Notes: a model not told the origin generated them from the letters alone. A stretch of DNA of 64,000 nucleotides from CAKUIA01 sp044433115 (GCA_044433115.1 JAWXTY010000003.1:1-64000), one strand, 5' to 3'; numbered from the stretch's first letter, positions 24,580-33,836 are shown. A program made the numbers and translations.

Positions 24580-26058
24580 ATGGACTACAAATATTTACTA
24601 ATATCGAGCGTTTTCGCTCCTTTACTAGCAATGCTCATAGTGCTTTTTACGCCTCATATGCCTAAAAAGTTTGTAAAGACTGTTGCTATAATCACAAGTA
24701 GCTATTCTGCTGTGGCTGCTTTATTCTTATGTGCTGGAATTTTTATAAGTGGCACAGGAGCTGATTTTAATTATGTCTTAGTTGGCTATGGCAACATTTT
24801 GCCCAACTTTGGGCTAAATGGTATAAGTGCTGTTATGTTCTTGCTTGCGAGCTTAGTTTCTCTAAGTGCAGTTTGGGCAGGAAAGACTGCTTTTATTAAA
24901 AATTATAAGACATATTTGCTATTGTTGCTATTTTCTCAACTTGGATTATTGGCAATGTTTGCAACAACTAATATGCTTTGGGCTTATCTTTTCCACGAGT
25001 TTGCCTTAGTGCCAACTTTCATTGCAACTCTATATTGGGGTGGCTTTGGCAGACGTTCGGCTTCTATGCAAATGGCTATATATCTAACAGTGGGGGCTTT
25101 GATTTCCTTAGTTGGCATAGTTGGATTATACCTATATTCAGCTGCACCTTCCTTTGAAGTTACTGACTTAATTAGTGCATCTTTGGCAAAAATTGAAAGT
25201 GGACATACTGCAAATGTGATATTCTTTTTAATGGCTATAGGCTTTGCTATACTAATGTCTATATTCCCATTCCACTCTTGGGCGTTTAAGGGATATACAG
25301 CAGCTCCTACTGCATTTTCGATGATACACGCAGGCGTGCTTAAAAAGTTTGGCTTTTTTATGCTATTGCAATTAGCAATCCCAGCCCTTCCTATTTCAGC
25401 AGGCGAGCTTATGCCTTATTTTGCAATTCTTGCTTTGTTTAACATAGTTTTAGTTGGTATATACACTATAGCTCAAAGGGACTTGAAGATGATGTTCTCT
25501 TATTCGAGTGTATCTCACATAGGTATTTGCGTATTGGGAGTTGCCACTATGAGCGTGCTTGGGGCAGGTTCTGCAGTTGTGTATGCTTTTGCACACGGAT
25601 TGTCTATAGCAGTGCTATTCTACTTATCTAACTTGGTTGCGAATAAGGCTGAGACTTATGATATGCGAGAAATGGGTGGCTTGATTTCAAGATTGCCTAT
25701 ATTGTGTGCATTTTTTGTAATGGCAGTATTCGCTTCAATAGCATTGCCAGCCTTTGCAAATTTCTGGGGCGAAGTTGGCGTTTTTGTCGCAGCATTCGGC
25801 TATAATATAACATTCGCAGTCTTGGCGTGCTTAGGGTTGATTATCTCAGCTATATATGGCTTGAGGGCTGTGGCAAATGTATTTTACGGAGGCTCTAAGG
25901 CAAAGTTCGACAATCTTAAGGATATTAATTTTAAGGAAAAAATTCCTGCAATTATATTATTGATATTTTTAATTATAGTTGGTTTTTACCCAAGAAGTAT
26001 CACTAAGATGATAGACGAAAATCTCAGTGCAAATGCAATTTACTCTCAAAATAAGTAA
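24580..26058 (+). CDS. nuoM: NADH-quinone oxidoreductase subunit M
   Basis: Second antiporter-like proton-pumping subunit, 492 residues with about 14 spans. The helix with YLFHEFALVPTFIA holds the essential Glu. The next signature is PFHSWAFKGYTAAPTAFS. In most NuoM the corresponding loop reads with LPDAH in place of AFKGY, so this copy is divergent while keeping APT and the downstream Lys (GVLKKFGFF). Its position between nuoL and nuoN supports the assignment. Confidence 0.92.
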   Translation: MDYKYLLISSVFAPLLAMLIVLFTPHMPKKFVKTVAIITSSYSAVAALFLCAGIFISGTGADFNYVLVGYGNILPNFGLNGISAVMFLLASLVSLSAVWAGKTAFIKNYKTYLLLLLFSQLGLLAMFATTNMLWAYLFHEFALVPTFIATLYWGGFGRRSASMQMAIYLTVGALISLVGIVGLYLYSAAPSFEVTDLISASLAKIESGHTANVIFFLMAIGFAILMSIFPFHSWAFKGYTAAPTAFSMIHAGVLKKFGFFMLLQLAIPALPISAGELMPYFAILALFNIVLVGIYTIAQRDLKMMFSYSSVSHIGICVLGVATMSVLGAGSAVVYAFAHGLSIAVLFYLSNLVANKAETYDMREMGGLISRLPILCAFFVMAVFASIALPAFANFWGEVGVFVAAFGYNITFAVLACLGLIISAIYGLRAVANVFYGGSKAKFDNLKDINFKEKIPAIILLIFLIIVGFYPRSITKMIDENLSANAIYSQNK

Positions 26059-26063
26059 TAATT

Positions 26064-27512
26064 ATGAACTTTGAAAACATAAAAGAATTTATCCCAAAAA
26101 GTACAGACTTTTTGTCTGTCTTGCCAGAACTAAGCCTATTGTGCTTTGCAATGCTAGTTCTATTATTAGCTGTAGTCTTTGAAAAGCACCACTTTAAAAA
26201 GATAGGGGCAATCTCTATAATATTTACAGCAATCTCGCTAAGCTTTCCTATAATTGCTATGCGATATTGCCCACATCAGGCTAGTGGCTCTTATTTCGCA
26301 GGAACGCTTGGTGCTTTTGGCTTCTTTACAATCTTTGTATTTATATGTGCTATACTCACTCAAATAATGGCATTTAGATATTTATCTAAAAAGCCAACAG
26401 AGCATAAATCAGAGTTCTTTGCAGTGATTATGCTTTCGGCGCTAAGTGCTTCTATATTGGCAAGGGCAGAGAATTTCGTCTTGTTATTTGTCGCTTTAGA
26501 GTGCTTTGTAATGTCGCTATATGCAATGGTAGCTTGGTCTAGGAAGTCAGTGTTTTGCTTAGATGGAGCGATGAAGTATATAATTATAAGTGGCGTATCT
26601 TCTGCTATACTTTTGATGGGTATCGCCCTCCTTTATGTGGTAGTTCCTCAAGATTTATCCTTTGCAAGCGTACTATCAGCTAAGGCAGGCGAAAGCACTT
26701 TAGGGGCTGTTGCCTTGGTTATGATATTCTCAGGCTTGTTGTTTAAGTTGGGGGCTTTCCCATTCCAATTTTGGGTTTCAGATGTATACCAATCTGCTCC
26801 GACGCCAGCTAGTGCATACTTGGCTGTGGTGTCTAAGGGTGTGGGTATATTCTTGATTTTGAAGCTTCTTATAGCTCTTGGCTTGAATTATGCAAATGTA
26901 GTTAATGTATTTGCAGTCATTGCTTGCTTGACTATTTTGGCAGGCAATATGGCAGGGCTTTTGCAAAGAAATGTAAAGAGACTCTTGGCTTTGTCAGGTG
27001 TATCTAACGCAGGATATTTGCTATTGTTGATTTGCGTGGCTCTAAAAAGTTCAGAGTTATCTCCTATTGTTGGAGTTGTTTTATTCTTCTACTTGATGAC
27101 TTATGCTTTTTCAACTTATACCTTATTTGGCATAATCAATACATACAAAAAAGCAGACGACGAAACTCTCAGCTTTGACGACTTTAGAGGAATGTTCAAA
27201 AAAGATAGAATTACTTCAGGTGCTTTAGTTATCGCCCTTTCATCTTTGGCAGGCATACCTCCTACAGCAGGCTTTTTCGCAAAATTATTGATAATTATTC
27301 TTGCCTTTGCAGTAGGGCTATACATTCCATTGGCTATAATGCTAATAGGTTCTGCAATGAGCATATATTACTACTTTGCTTGGATACGTGCCGTATTTGT
27401 AGATAACGAAGAGCCTTATCAATTCTTGAGGTCAAGATATAGTGCTATATGCTTTATCTTCCTATCATTGGCTACCCTCCTATTTGGGGCAGTGGCATTG
27501 CTACTAGTCTAA
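26064..27512 (+). CDS. nuoN: NADH-quinone oxidoreductase subunit N
   Basis: Third antiporter-like proton-pumping subunit, 482 residues with about 13-14 spans. It has the family region LFKLGAFPFQFWVSDVYQSA, then PTPASAYLAVVSKGVGIF, and later SNAGYLLL and LAGIPPTAGFFAK. It is the last complex I gene and lies five bases after nuoM. The next gene, a uracil-DNA glycosylase, starts four bases later. Confidence 0.94.
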   Translation: MNFENIKEFIPKSTDFLSVLPELSLLCFAMLVLLLAVVFEKHHFKKIGAISIIFTAISLSFPIIAMRYCPHQASGSYFAGTLGAFGFFTIFVFICAILTQIMAFRYLSKKPTEHKSEFFAVIMLSALSASILARAENFVLLFVALECFVMSLYAMVAWSRKSVFCLDGAMKYIIISGVSSAILLMGIALLYVVVPQDLSFASVLSAKAGESTLGAVALVMIFSGLLFKLGAFPFQFWVSDVYQSAPTPASAYLAVVSKGVGIFLILKLLIALGLNYANVVNVFAVIACLTILAGNMAGLLQRNVKRLLALSGVSNAGYLLLLICVALKSSELSPIVGVVLFFYLMTYAFSTYTLFGIINTYKKADDETLSFDDFRGMFKKDRITSGALVIALSSLAGIPPTAGFFAKLLIIILAFAVGLYIPLAIMLIGSAMSIYYYFAWIRAVFVDNEEPYQFLRSRYSAICFIFLSLATLLFGAVALLLV

Positions 27513-27516
27513 GGCT

Positions 27517-28425
27517 ATGAAAGAAGTTTTACAGACATTATACACTGAATTGAAATACCTTAAATCTCAAGGGCAAGACAGTGTGTTCGTCGACGAAACT
27601 TCTATGCAAATTTTAAACAAGCTCATTGCCAAAAACGCTTCGCATAGCGTCAAGGAAAATGACTTTGTCAAAGAGCTTACTTTTGTTGAAAAAATAGATA
27701 TAAATAAGTTTGAAGAAAAGCTTAAGGAAAAGGAAATTAAAGTGAAAAGAGTTGAAAGTTTTTACAAAAAACCTGTGCCTTCTCCTCAAAAATTTGAAAT
27801 AAAAGGCAAAAGCAAAGAGGAAAAGTGGGAGTCTTTAAGGGATATAATCCTTGCAGATAAAGTTTGTAATGAACACTTGCACGAGGGGGCAAAACTTGTC
27901 TATGGAGTTGGCAACTTAAACGCTGATATATTCTTTTGTGGCGAAGCCCCTGGGGCTGACGAGGAAGAGCAGGGCGAGCCTTTTGTAGGCAAAGCTGGGC
28001 AAAAGCTCAACGATGTTATTAAGGCAATGGGGCTTAAGCGTGAAGAGGTTTACTTGTCTAATATTATGTCTTGGCGACCAGAAATGGAAGGCAGTGGCAA
28101 TAGAGCCCCTACTAAAGAGGAAATGGCTTATTGCTTGCCTTATCTAAATGCTCAAATAGATATAATTCAGCCTAAGATTATTGTAGCTTTAGGAGCTACT
28201 GCAACTACAGGTCTTTTGGGAGCTGATCCAAAGCGTAAACTTTTAGATATACGTGGCACTTGGCAAAATTATATGCAAAGCGAACTTATCGTAACATACC
28301 ACCCATCTTATCTTATGCAATACGCAACAAAAGTAACTAAACGCTTGGCTTGGGAGGATATGTTATCTGTTATGGAAAAGCTAAACCTCCCTATTTCCGA
28401 GAAACAAAGAGGCTACTTTTTGTAA
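27517..28425 (+). CDS. Uracil-DNA glycosylase, family 4-like
   Basis: Probably removes uracil from DNA as the first step of base excision repair. The 302 residues have a charged N-terminal region of about 100 residues, then the glycosylase fold with GEAPGADEEEQGEPFVGKAG near 142 and VTYHPSYLMQY near the end. Family 4 enzymes normally bind 4Fe-4S through four Cys. Here only the first (DKVCNEH) and last (MAYCLPYL) positions look like Cys, and the central KCRP reads SWRP, so the cluster may be absent. A WRP variant is, as I recall, seen in some alphaproteobacterial homologues. The gene is coupled to the nuo operon, which is an unusual partner. Confidence 0.82.
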   Translation: MKEVLQTLYTELKYLKSQGQDSVFVDETSMQILNKLIAKNASHSVKENDFVKELTFVEKIDINKFEEKLKEKEIKVKRVESFYKKPVPSPQKFEIKGKSKEEKWESLRDIILADKVCNEHLHEGAKLVYGVGNLNADIFFCGEAPGADEEEQGEPFVGKAGQKLNDVIKAMGLKREEVYLSNIMSWRPEMEGSGNRAPTKEEMAYCLPYLNAQIDIIQPKIIVALGATATTGLLGADPKRKLLDIRGTWQNYMQSELIVTYHPSYLMQYATKVTKRLAWEDMLSVMEKLNLPISEKQRGYFL

Positions 28426-28431
28426 GAATTA

Positions 28432-28450
28432 AAAGAGTTTCTATCTCTTT
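28432..28450. terminator. Weak hairpin between convergent genes
   Basis: AAAGAG and CTCTTT flank a seven-base loop between the convergent uracil-DNA glycosylase and porin genes, overlapping the porin stop codon. The T-run is poor, so termination is uncertain. Confidence 0.3.
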
Positions 28451-29972
28451 AGAAAGATATTGCAACTTGAGCCCCTATGACGAGGGCGTCGTCTATAGTG
28501 CTATCGCCATTTGGTCTTATGATATATTGTATGTCAGGTTGGAGGGCAATGTGCTTGTTTAGCTGAAATACGTATGTGATTTCTATGCCCATTTCAGAGC
28601 TTGCTTTTTCGCCTGAACTCGTGAGGTACTTATCGCTAAAAAAGGCTGCATAGTAGGAAAAATATATACCATCGTGGGGACGCTCAGGGATAAATCCTTG
28701 AAGTTGTAGCCCACTAAATGCCATATAGCTAACTGCACAACTCGTCTCAACTGGCGAAGCTTGCATACCTGCCCACATCGCTAAATATGAGTGTTCGTCC
28801 CAACGAATTAGCATTTGTTGCCCTTGTATATATATGCCATAGCCACTTTCTCTGTCGTAGCCACTGATTAAATTTGGGTCGTAGCCTCCAAAGTAATACA
28901 CACCTACATTATAAGAGCCATCTAGCCCTGAGTTCTTTATGGGATTGCCTTGTGCGTCGTATTTCTCGCAAAAGCTTGGCTTCCATCTCGCTTCAAGCAT
29001 TGCTAAGTAGCCATCGTCTGAGCTTATGTCGAAGTTGAGTCCGTCCCAAGTGCTTGATTGTAAATCTTTGGGAGCTTGGGATAAAACTGCTGCAAAGCTG
29101 ATGTTCTCAAATTCAGTGTCGTAGGTCGCAGATATAGTCCAAGTGGCAGTGGGAGAACCTGTAAAGGGGCTATTTGCAAAAATCGCTGCAGGGTTTGCGT
29201 CCATTGCCCCACTTACTAAAACCCCATAGGCTGGTAGCGTACAAAAGTCGTCGCCTACAGAAAACCTACCCATCTTTATCTCTAAAGAACCTACACTTAA
29301 GTCAAAGTCTTGCTTTAAATATAACTCATAAAAAATAACCCCATCGACTAGAGCAATCTGACTTGGACTAAAGAAAGAGCCAGTAGAATTTTTTAAGTCT
29401 GCCCCTGAGTCATACGCTCCTGATATTACAAAGCTCGCACCCTTCCAGCCAAATATACGCTCTAAGTCAAACTCAAATCCATACACTATCTCTTGGTTAT
29501 ACGTGCTTGAGTGCCTGTAGCCCCCAGAGGGATTAGATAGCAAAGTGCCAATGTAGTCGAAGAAGAAGCGTATACCAGTTTCCTTGTCGAGTTCGGCTTG
29601 CCCATCTTCTATCTCGTCCGACAAATAGTCTATTCCCATATTATGCTCAGGCGAAAATATTTCTTCAAGGCTATTATTCGAGCTTGGAGGCATCGGGGCA
29701 GGAGGGGCAAAATAAGGATTGTTCTCTTGAGGAAGCCCCTGTATTGGAGGTATTGGGGCAAGTTGAGGTTCTGGAATTTGCTGAACTTCTGGCATAGGCT
29801 CAGCCATCGGAGCAGGACTTGCTATAGGGGCAGGAGCTTCTTCTATAACTATAGTTGCTGTGGCGGGTGTATCTTTTTTCTCAGTTTCAACTTGAGTGCT
29901 ATTGCTATCTTGGGCAAAGCATATAGTGATACTAAGTAAAAAACTTGTGATTGTGATTTTTAGGATATTCAT
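28449..29972 (-). CDS. OprB-like outer-membrane porin with Pro-rich linker
   Basis: 507 residues. A signal peptide (MNILKITITSFLLSITICFA) is followed by an acidic and Pro/Ala-rich linker at about 40-105. A beta-rich region follows and ends in a C-terminal Phe, as in outer-membrane barrels. Segments such as EIKMGRFSVGDDF, the aromatic-rich strand spacing and ALQPDIQYIIRPNGD near the end resemble carbohydrate-selective OprB porins. The substrate cannot be told. The linker may cross the periplasm or bind the wall, which is a guess. It is alone on its transcript, since a terminator lies upstream. Confidence 0.65.
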   Translation of the reverse strand: MNILKITITSFLLSITICFAQDSNSTQVETEKKDTPATATIVIEEAPAPIASPAPMAEPMPEVQQIPEPQLAPIPPIQGLPQENNPYFAPPAPMPPSSNNSLEEIFSPEHNMGIDYLSDEIEDGQAELDKETGIRFFFDYIGTLLSNPSGGYRHSSTYNQEIVYGFEFDLERIFGWKGASFVISGAYDSGADLKNSTGSFFSPSQIALVDGVIFYELYLKQDFDLSVGSLEIKMGRFSVGDDFCTLPAYGVLVSGAMDANPAAIFANSPFTGSPTATWTISATYDTEFENISFAAVLSQAPKDLQSSTWDGLNFDISSDDGYLAMLEARWKPSFCEKYDAQGNPIKNSGLDGSYNVGVYYFGGYDPNLISGYDRESGYGIYIQGQQMLIRWDEHSYLAMWAGMQASPVETSCAVSYMAFSGLQLQGFIPERPHDGIYFSYYAAFFSDKYLTSSGEKASSEMGIEITYVFQLNKHIALQPDIQYIIRPNGDSTIDDALVIGAQVAISF

Positions 29973-30045
29973 ATTATTCGATATTTTTGTTTTTATAATC
30001 TTAGTTATATCGTAAACAAGCCCTTATCCTAAAGTCTGCACACAA

Positions 30046-30078
30046 AAAACCCTAAAAGCTTTTCGCCTCTAGGGTTTT
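30046..30078 (-). terminator. Terminator downstream of the 317-residue secreted protein
   Basis: On the minus strand AAAACCCTAGAGG and its partner form a stem with TAGGGTTTT followed by TTTTGTG. It is 20 bases beyond the stop codon of the gene at 30099. Confidence 0.75.
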
Positions 30079-30098
30079 AAAATGTTATTTGCAAATTC

Positions 30099-31052
30099 TT
30101 ACTTAGTAGACTCAACTACTACGCCTGATGCTAATACATTAAATTCTTCGTAAGGTACTAATGTGTTGCCATCGTATACAGTTGTTGCAGAGTCGCCACT
30201 TAGTGGAGTTTCAACTACAGTGTGTGTACCATTTGCGTTATTTGTTGCAACTCTAGTTCTAATAGGTGTTCCATTGCCATTTCGCTTTAATATGCAAGAG
30301 CTATCCAACTTTAAGCTTAGGTCAATCATAGTAGAAACAGTAGCCTTTACATCTTCACCAGCAGAGTCGCCACTGATTACAAAATAGTCATCATTAGCTT
30401 TTAACTTTAGAGCCAATGGAGTTTCGCCAGCTGTGCCAGTGATTTTATAAGAAGCATTCTTGCCTTTTACTAAATCTAAATTAGCTGTAGCACATTTGTC
30501 GTTAGAGCATAATTTTGCAGATACCTTGAAATTATTTTCGTCAACTTGAACTAAGTTCAATTCAACATTCATTTCTTCTTTTGCATATTTTGCAAGAGAA
30601 CCCTTTTTAATCATAGCATTTGCTGCTTGAGATAGAGATAAAAGAGCAACTTTGCTTGCAATAATCTTGTCGTTGAAAGCAGTAGATCTGTCAACAGCGT
30701 TTGCTAGACTCTTTAAAATTTCGCTAGGGTTAAGTTCGCATTCTTCAGCAATCTTAATTGAAATCTTTTGGTCTATACCATTTTCAGTGTTGTTTGCTTT
30801 AATAGAAATTGTGCTGTTTGCGTTAGAGTAATTAGCTGTAACTGAAGTAGTCGCAATTTTGTCGCCCTCATACATCGCCTTAATCTGTGCTTTAGCTTTT
30901 TCTTGAGCTGCGTTAGTAACCTGAGCTTGTTCAGCACTTGGAGCTAAAAGAACTTCAGCCATACCCTTTGCAGGCTTAGCTTTTTGTGCGTATGTATTTG
31001 CACTGAGGATTAAAGTTAGTAATAAAAAAGTTATGTGTTTTGTTGTCTTCAT
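30099..31052 (-). CDS. Secreted protein of unknown function
   Basis: 317 residues. A cleavable signal peptide (MKTTKHITFLLLTLILSANTYAQ) precedes a Lys/Ala-rich segment and then a beta-rich body with regular alternation. Cys pairs at AEECELN and KLCSNDKCA could form disulfides in the periplasm. No enzymatic motif is visible and I do not recognise the family. It stands 81 bases downstream of murA on the same strand and has its own terminator. Codon use is that of a well-expressed local gene (GCT, GCA, AAC), with no sign of transfer. Confidence 0.7.
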   Translation of the reverse strand: MKTTKHITFLLLTLILSANTYAQKAKPAKGMAEVLLAPSAEQAQVTNAAQEKAKAQIKAMYEGDKIATTSVTANYSNANSTISIKANNTENGIDQKISIKIAEECELNPSEILKSLANAVDRSTAFNDKIIASKVALLSLSQAANAMIKKGSLAKYAKEEMNVELNLVQVDENNFKVSAKLCSNDKCATANLDLVKGKNASYKITGTAGETPLALKLKANDDYFVISGDSAGEDVKATVSTMIDLSLKLDSSCILKRNGNGTPIRTRVATNNANGTHTVVETPLSGDSATTVYDGNTLVPYEEFNVLASGVVVESTK

Positions 31053-31133
31053 TTCATTAAAAATTAGGTAGGAATATTTCTTAGGTTATATTTCATACTA
31101 TTTGATTAGCTTTGTAAAGATTTTTTTTGCTAT

Positions 31134-32402
31134 TTATGTAATTTTAATTCGTTTTAGCTCTACTCCGAGCTTTTTTAGCTTCTTATCTATAGAGTCATAG
31201 CCCCTATCGAGGTGGTAAATTCTATGTATAGTAGTGCTTCCTTTTGCACACAAACTAGCTATAACGAGGGCAGCACTTGCTCTTAAGTCAGATGCCATTA
31301 CTTCTGCTCCACTTAGCTTTGCGTTACCTTTAATTATAGCACTTGCTCCCTCTCTTGAAATATCTGCTCCCATACGCATAAGTTCGGCTATGTGCATAAA
31401 TCTTTCTGGATAAACCTTTTCTGTAACTATAGATATTCCATCTGCTAGACACGCAAGGGTGCATAACTGAGCTTGAAGGTCTGTAGGAAAGCTTGGATAG
31501 GGCATAGTTACTATATCCATAGGCGAGATTTTTGCATTAGTAGCATCTACATATACTTGGTCATCGCTAAATTCAAATTTGCAATTAGTGTTTTTTAATA
31601 CATCAAATAGAGAGCTTAAATGCTCTTTGCATATAGATTTTATCAACACCTTGCCTTTAGTCGCAATAGTTGCAATAATCCACGTTCCCGCTTCAATTCT
31701 ATCTGGAATTACGCTGTGGTCTACCCCACTTAGCTTTTTCACCCCAGTAATTTTTATAGTAGAGGTTCCAATTCCCTCTATAATTGCACCCATTTTTTGT
31801 AGGCACAAGCATAGGTCTGCTATCTCAGGTTCACAGGCTGCGTTCTCTATTATAGTTTCGCCCTTTGCACAGACGCTTGCCATTATTATATTTGCAGTGC
31901 CTGTAACTGTACTTCCGTGATTGCCACCTAAAAATATTCTAGCTCCCTCAAGCTTTGAAGCGTCTACATTTACGTAGCCTCCCTCAATCTTAACATCGCA
32001 ATTTAGTGCCTTTAAGCCCTTTATATGTAAATCTATAGGTCTTGACCCTATCACACAACCCCCGGGCAGAGATACTTTCGCCTTCTTTTTTCTCGATACC
32101 AATGGACCAAGTAGGCATATAGAAGCTCTCATCTTACGCACCAAGTCATAAGGAGCTAATGCAGATATTTTCTTTGCCCTAATACGCCAAGAGCCATTGC
32201 CCTCATTCTTGACTTCAGCCCCAAGAGCCTCGAGTATTTGAGCCATATATCTCACGTCGGAAAGTTCTGGAACATTCCTAAAGATACATTCTTCTTCTGT
32301 GAGCAATGCAGAAACAAAAATGGGGAGGCAAGCATTCTTTGAACCAGATACGCTTAGCTCCCCACTTAGTTTAACATCGCCTTTAATTTTTAAGGCGTAC
32401 AT
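31134..32402 (-). CDS. murA: UDP-N-acetylglucosamine 1-carboxyvinyltransferase
   Basis: First committed step of peptidoglycan synthesis, in which enolpyruvate is transferred from PEP to UDP-GlcNAc in the cytosol. The 422 residues include Lys22-Asn23 in SGSKNACLP and the mobile loop PGGCVIGSRPIDLH with catalytic Cys116. That Cys is the fosfomycin target, so intrinsic Cys-to-Asp resistance is absent. Later RADEFINED-type signatures (TDLQAQLCTLA, DLRASAALVIA) are intact. The gene follows the Cys-repeat protein gene by six bases. Confidence 0.95.
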   Translation of the reverse strand: MYALKIKGDVKLSGELSVSGSKNACLPIFVSALLTEEECIFRNVPELSDVRYMAQILEALGAEVKNEGNGSWRIRAKKISALAPYDLVRKMRASICLLGPLVSRKKKAKVSLPGGCVIGSRPIDLHIKGLKALNCDVKIEGGYVNVDASKLEGARIFLGGNHGSTVTGTANIIMASVCAKGETIIENAACEPEIADLCLCLQKMGAIIEGIGTSTIKITGVKKLSGVDHSVIPDRIEAGTWIIATIATKGKVLIKSICKEHLSSLFDVLKNTNCKFEFSDDQVYVDATNAKISPMDIVTMPYPSFPTDLQAQLCTLACLADGISIVTEKVYPERFMHIAELMRMGADISREGASAIIKGNAKLSGAEVMASDLRASAALVIASLCAKGSTTIHRIYHLDRGYDSIDKKLKKLGVELKRIKIT

Positions 32403-32408
32403 TTAATT

Positions 32409-33206
32409 TTATTCTTTATTTGCTACTGGAGCTTTAGTCTTGTTATAAGAATTAGGGCGTCTATTGTAGTTCTTACGCCTGTTGTTAGGTCTATAAGAGC
32501 CACCTTCCTTGTTCTTGTCGAAGTTTCCGTTTTTATCGAAATTCTTCTTGCCCTTAGAATAATTCTTTCTATAGCCACCCTTGTTGTTCTTGAAGTTCCT
32601 AGAGTTCTTCTTGTGCTTTTTGCCAAATAGCTTAGAAAATAGAGATTTAATCTTAGATAAAACCCCTCTTTTTTCTGGCTTGTCGTTCATAGAAGCACTT
32701 ACTTTAGAATAAGAAACAGCGTCTTTTTCAACTACTTTTTCAGACTTGTGAGGAACTTTCTTTAAAGATACTTCCAATGCCCTTTTTTGAGTGTTTTTTG
32801 TCTCTTCAAAAGAAGGTCCTGTATACTTTTCTTTTTTAGAGTTTTTAGCACATTCTGTTTTTTCAGTTTCTTGAGAGCATTCGCAAGTAGTTTCTTGAGA
32901 ACACTCGCAAGTTTCTTCTTTGGTACATTCGCAAGTAGTTTCAGTTTGCTTAGCACTTTCTTCAGCTTGGTTTTCTGCTGAGCTTGCTTGGCTTTCTACT
33001 GTAGTTACTTCTGGTTTTTCTGTGTTGTCGACATAACCCTTATTGTGTTGCCCACTTAGTTTTTCAGAGAAGACAGAAATGTCTTCTATAAGCCCACATA
33101 CTGGAGCTTGAGGTGCTGTATTAGACACCTTATTTGAGCAACGACGCTTATTTCTGCCATTAGATATTGCCTTTTGAGGCTCGGCTTGATTGTTATTTTC
33201 TTGCAT
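32409..33206 (-). CDS. Low-complexity protein with CEC octad repeats and basic tail
   Basis: 265 residues with no recognised domain. From the start there is a Lys/Arg patch (GRNKRRCSNK), an acidic Ser/Glu/Gln region, and three tandem eight-residue units TCECTKEE, TCECSQET, TCECSQET (91-114) with two Cys each. After a mixed linker comes a tail rich in Lys, Asn, Gly, Arg and Tyr (about 185-265: for example NFKNNKGGYRKNYSKGKK). The tail resembles nucleic-acid-binding tails and the Cys pairs could bind metal, but both are guesses. It is six bases upstream of murA, so the two are co-transcribed. Confidence 0.65.
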   Translation of the reverse strand: MQENNNQAEPQKAISNGRNKRRCSNKVSNTAPQAPVCGLIEDISVFSEKLSGQHNKGYVDNTEKPEVTTVESQASSAENQAEESAKQTETTCECTKEETCECSQETTCECSQETEKTECAKNSKKEKYTGPSFEETKNTQKRALEVSLKKVPHKSEKVVEKDAVSYSKVSASMNDKPEKRGVLSKIKSLFSKLFGKKHKKNSRNFKNNKGGYRKNYSKGKKNFDKNGNFDKNKEGGSYRPNNRRKNYNRRPNSYNKTKAPVANKE

Positions 33207-33448
33207 TGTCGTTTGTTATTATTGTTGGTTGTTTTTGTTGTTGCTAATACCTTTCTTGAGGTATTTTGGGCTAAGTTTAGCCCTTTGGCTCTAATATAGA
33301 ACCAATCCTTCTTTCATAGTTGCCTATAAGATACCTTAAAATTGATATTTTATTTCTAGGATAAGAAGGCGAGATATAATTTATCTCTTTGATGTATGAG
33401 TTTTTTTAATTAGCTTTTCTTGGAGGAAAATCTATCTTTTGCTTTTAG
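33207..33448. other. Leader region of the murA unit, no gene seen
   Basis: About 240 A/T-rich bases upstream of the minus-strand Cys-repeat protein. A short hairpin AATACCTTTCTTGAGGTATT at 33247-33266 and GGGCTAAGTTTAGCCC at 33269-33284 are visible. The second could be an operator or an attenuator stem. No ORF above about 40 codons is convincing. Confidence 0.4.
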
Positions 33449-33512
33449 CGACAAAAAAATTACGCTAAAAATAATCTAAAAAATAATTAATTGCTAATTT
33501 TTAGAACTCACC
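33449..33512. repeat. M element copy F (right half)
   Basis: Matches the M right half from ACAAAAAAATTACGCTAAAA to the end CTAATTTTTAGAACTCACC. The left half is absent. It is directly followed by copy G. Confidence 0.6.
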
Positions 33513-33513
33513 T

Positions 33514-33696
33514 TGGGCGACTTCTAAAAATTAGTTTTTAAGAAGTTAAGAAAAGGGCAATTATTCTTTTTTGCCTATTTTTGCTTGAATTTCTTTGCTT
33601 ATCTCGTTAGATAACGCTGTTATCCTCCTCGAACGCAAAAAAATTACGCTAAAAATAATCTAAAAAATAATTAATTGCTAATTTTTAGAACTCACC
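33514..33696. repeat. M element copy G (complete)
   Basis: Left end GGGCGACTTCTAAAAATTAG and right end CTAATTTTTAGAACTCACC form long inverted repeats. The centre GATAACGCTGTTATC is as in copy A. Copies F, G and footprint H are head-to-tail in about 270 bases. Confidence 0.75.
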
Positions 33697-33698
33697 TT

Positions 33699-33720
33699 GG
33701 GCGACTTCTTAGAACTCACC
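33699..33720. repeat. M footprint H
   Basis: GGGCGACTTCTTAGAACTCACC consists of the two M termini joined with no body. A second example is at 33863-33886. It may be an internal-deletion product, an excision scar or the ancestral target. Confidence 0.55.
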
Positions 33721-33806
33721 TAAACAAATACAGCATATTTTGTGCCTAATTACAATAATATTCTTTTCTAAGAGATAAAATAATGGAATATTTGTGAAAA
33801 AATACC

Positions 33807-33836
33807 TTGACAAAGCTGAGCTTTTTCACTTTTATA
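33807..33836 (+). promoter_or_regulatory. Possible tRNA-Gly promoter
   Basis: TTGACA, an 18-base spacer and TTTATA lie about 77 bases upstream of the tRNA. A perfect -35 and T-rich downstream sequence support it. M footprint I would lie within the leader. Confidence 0.45.
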
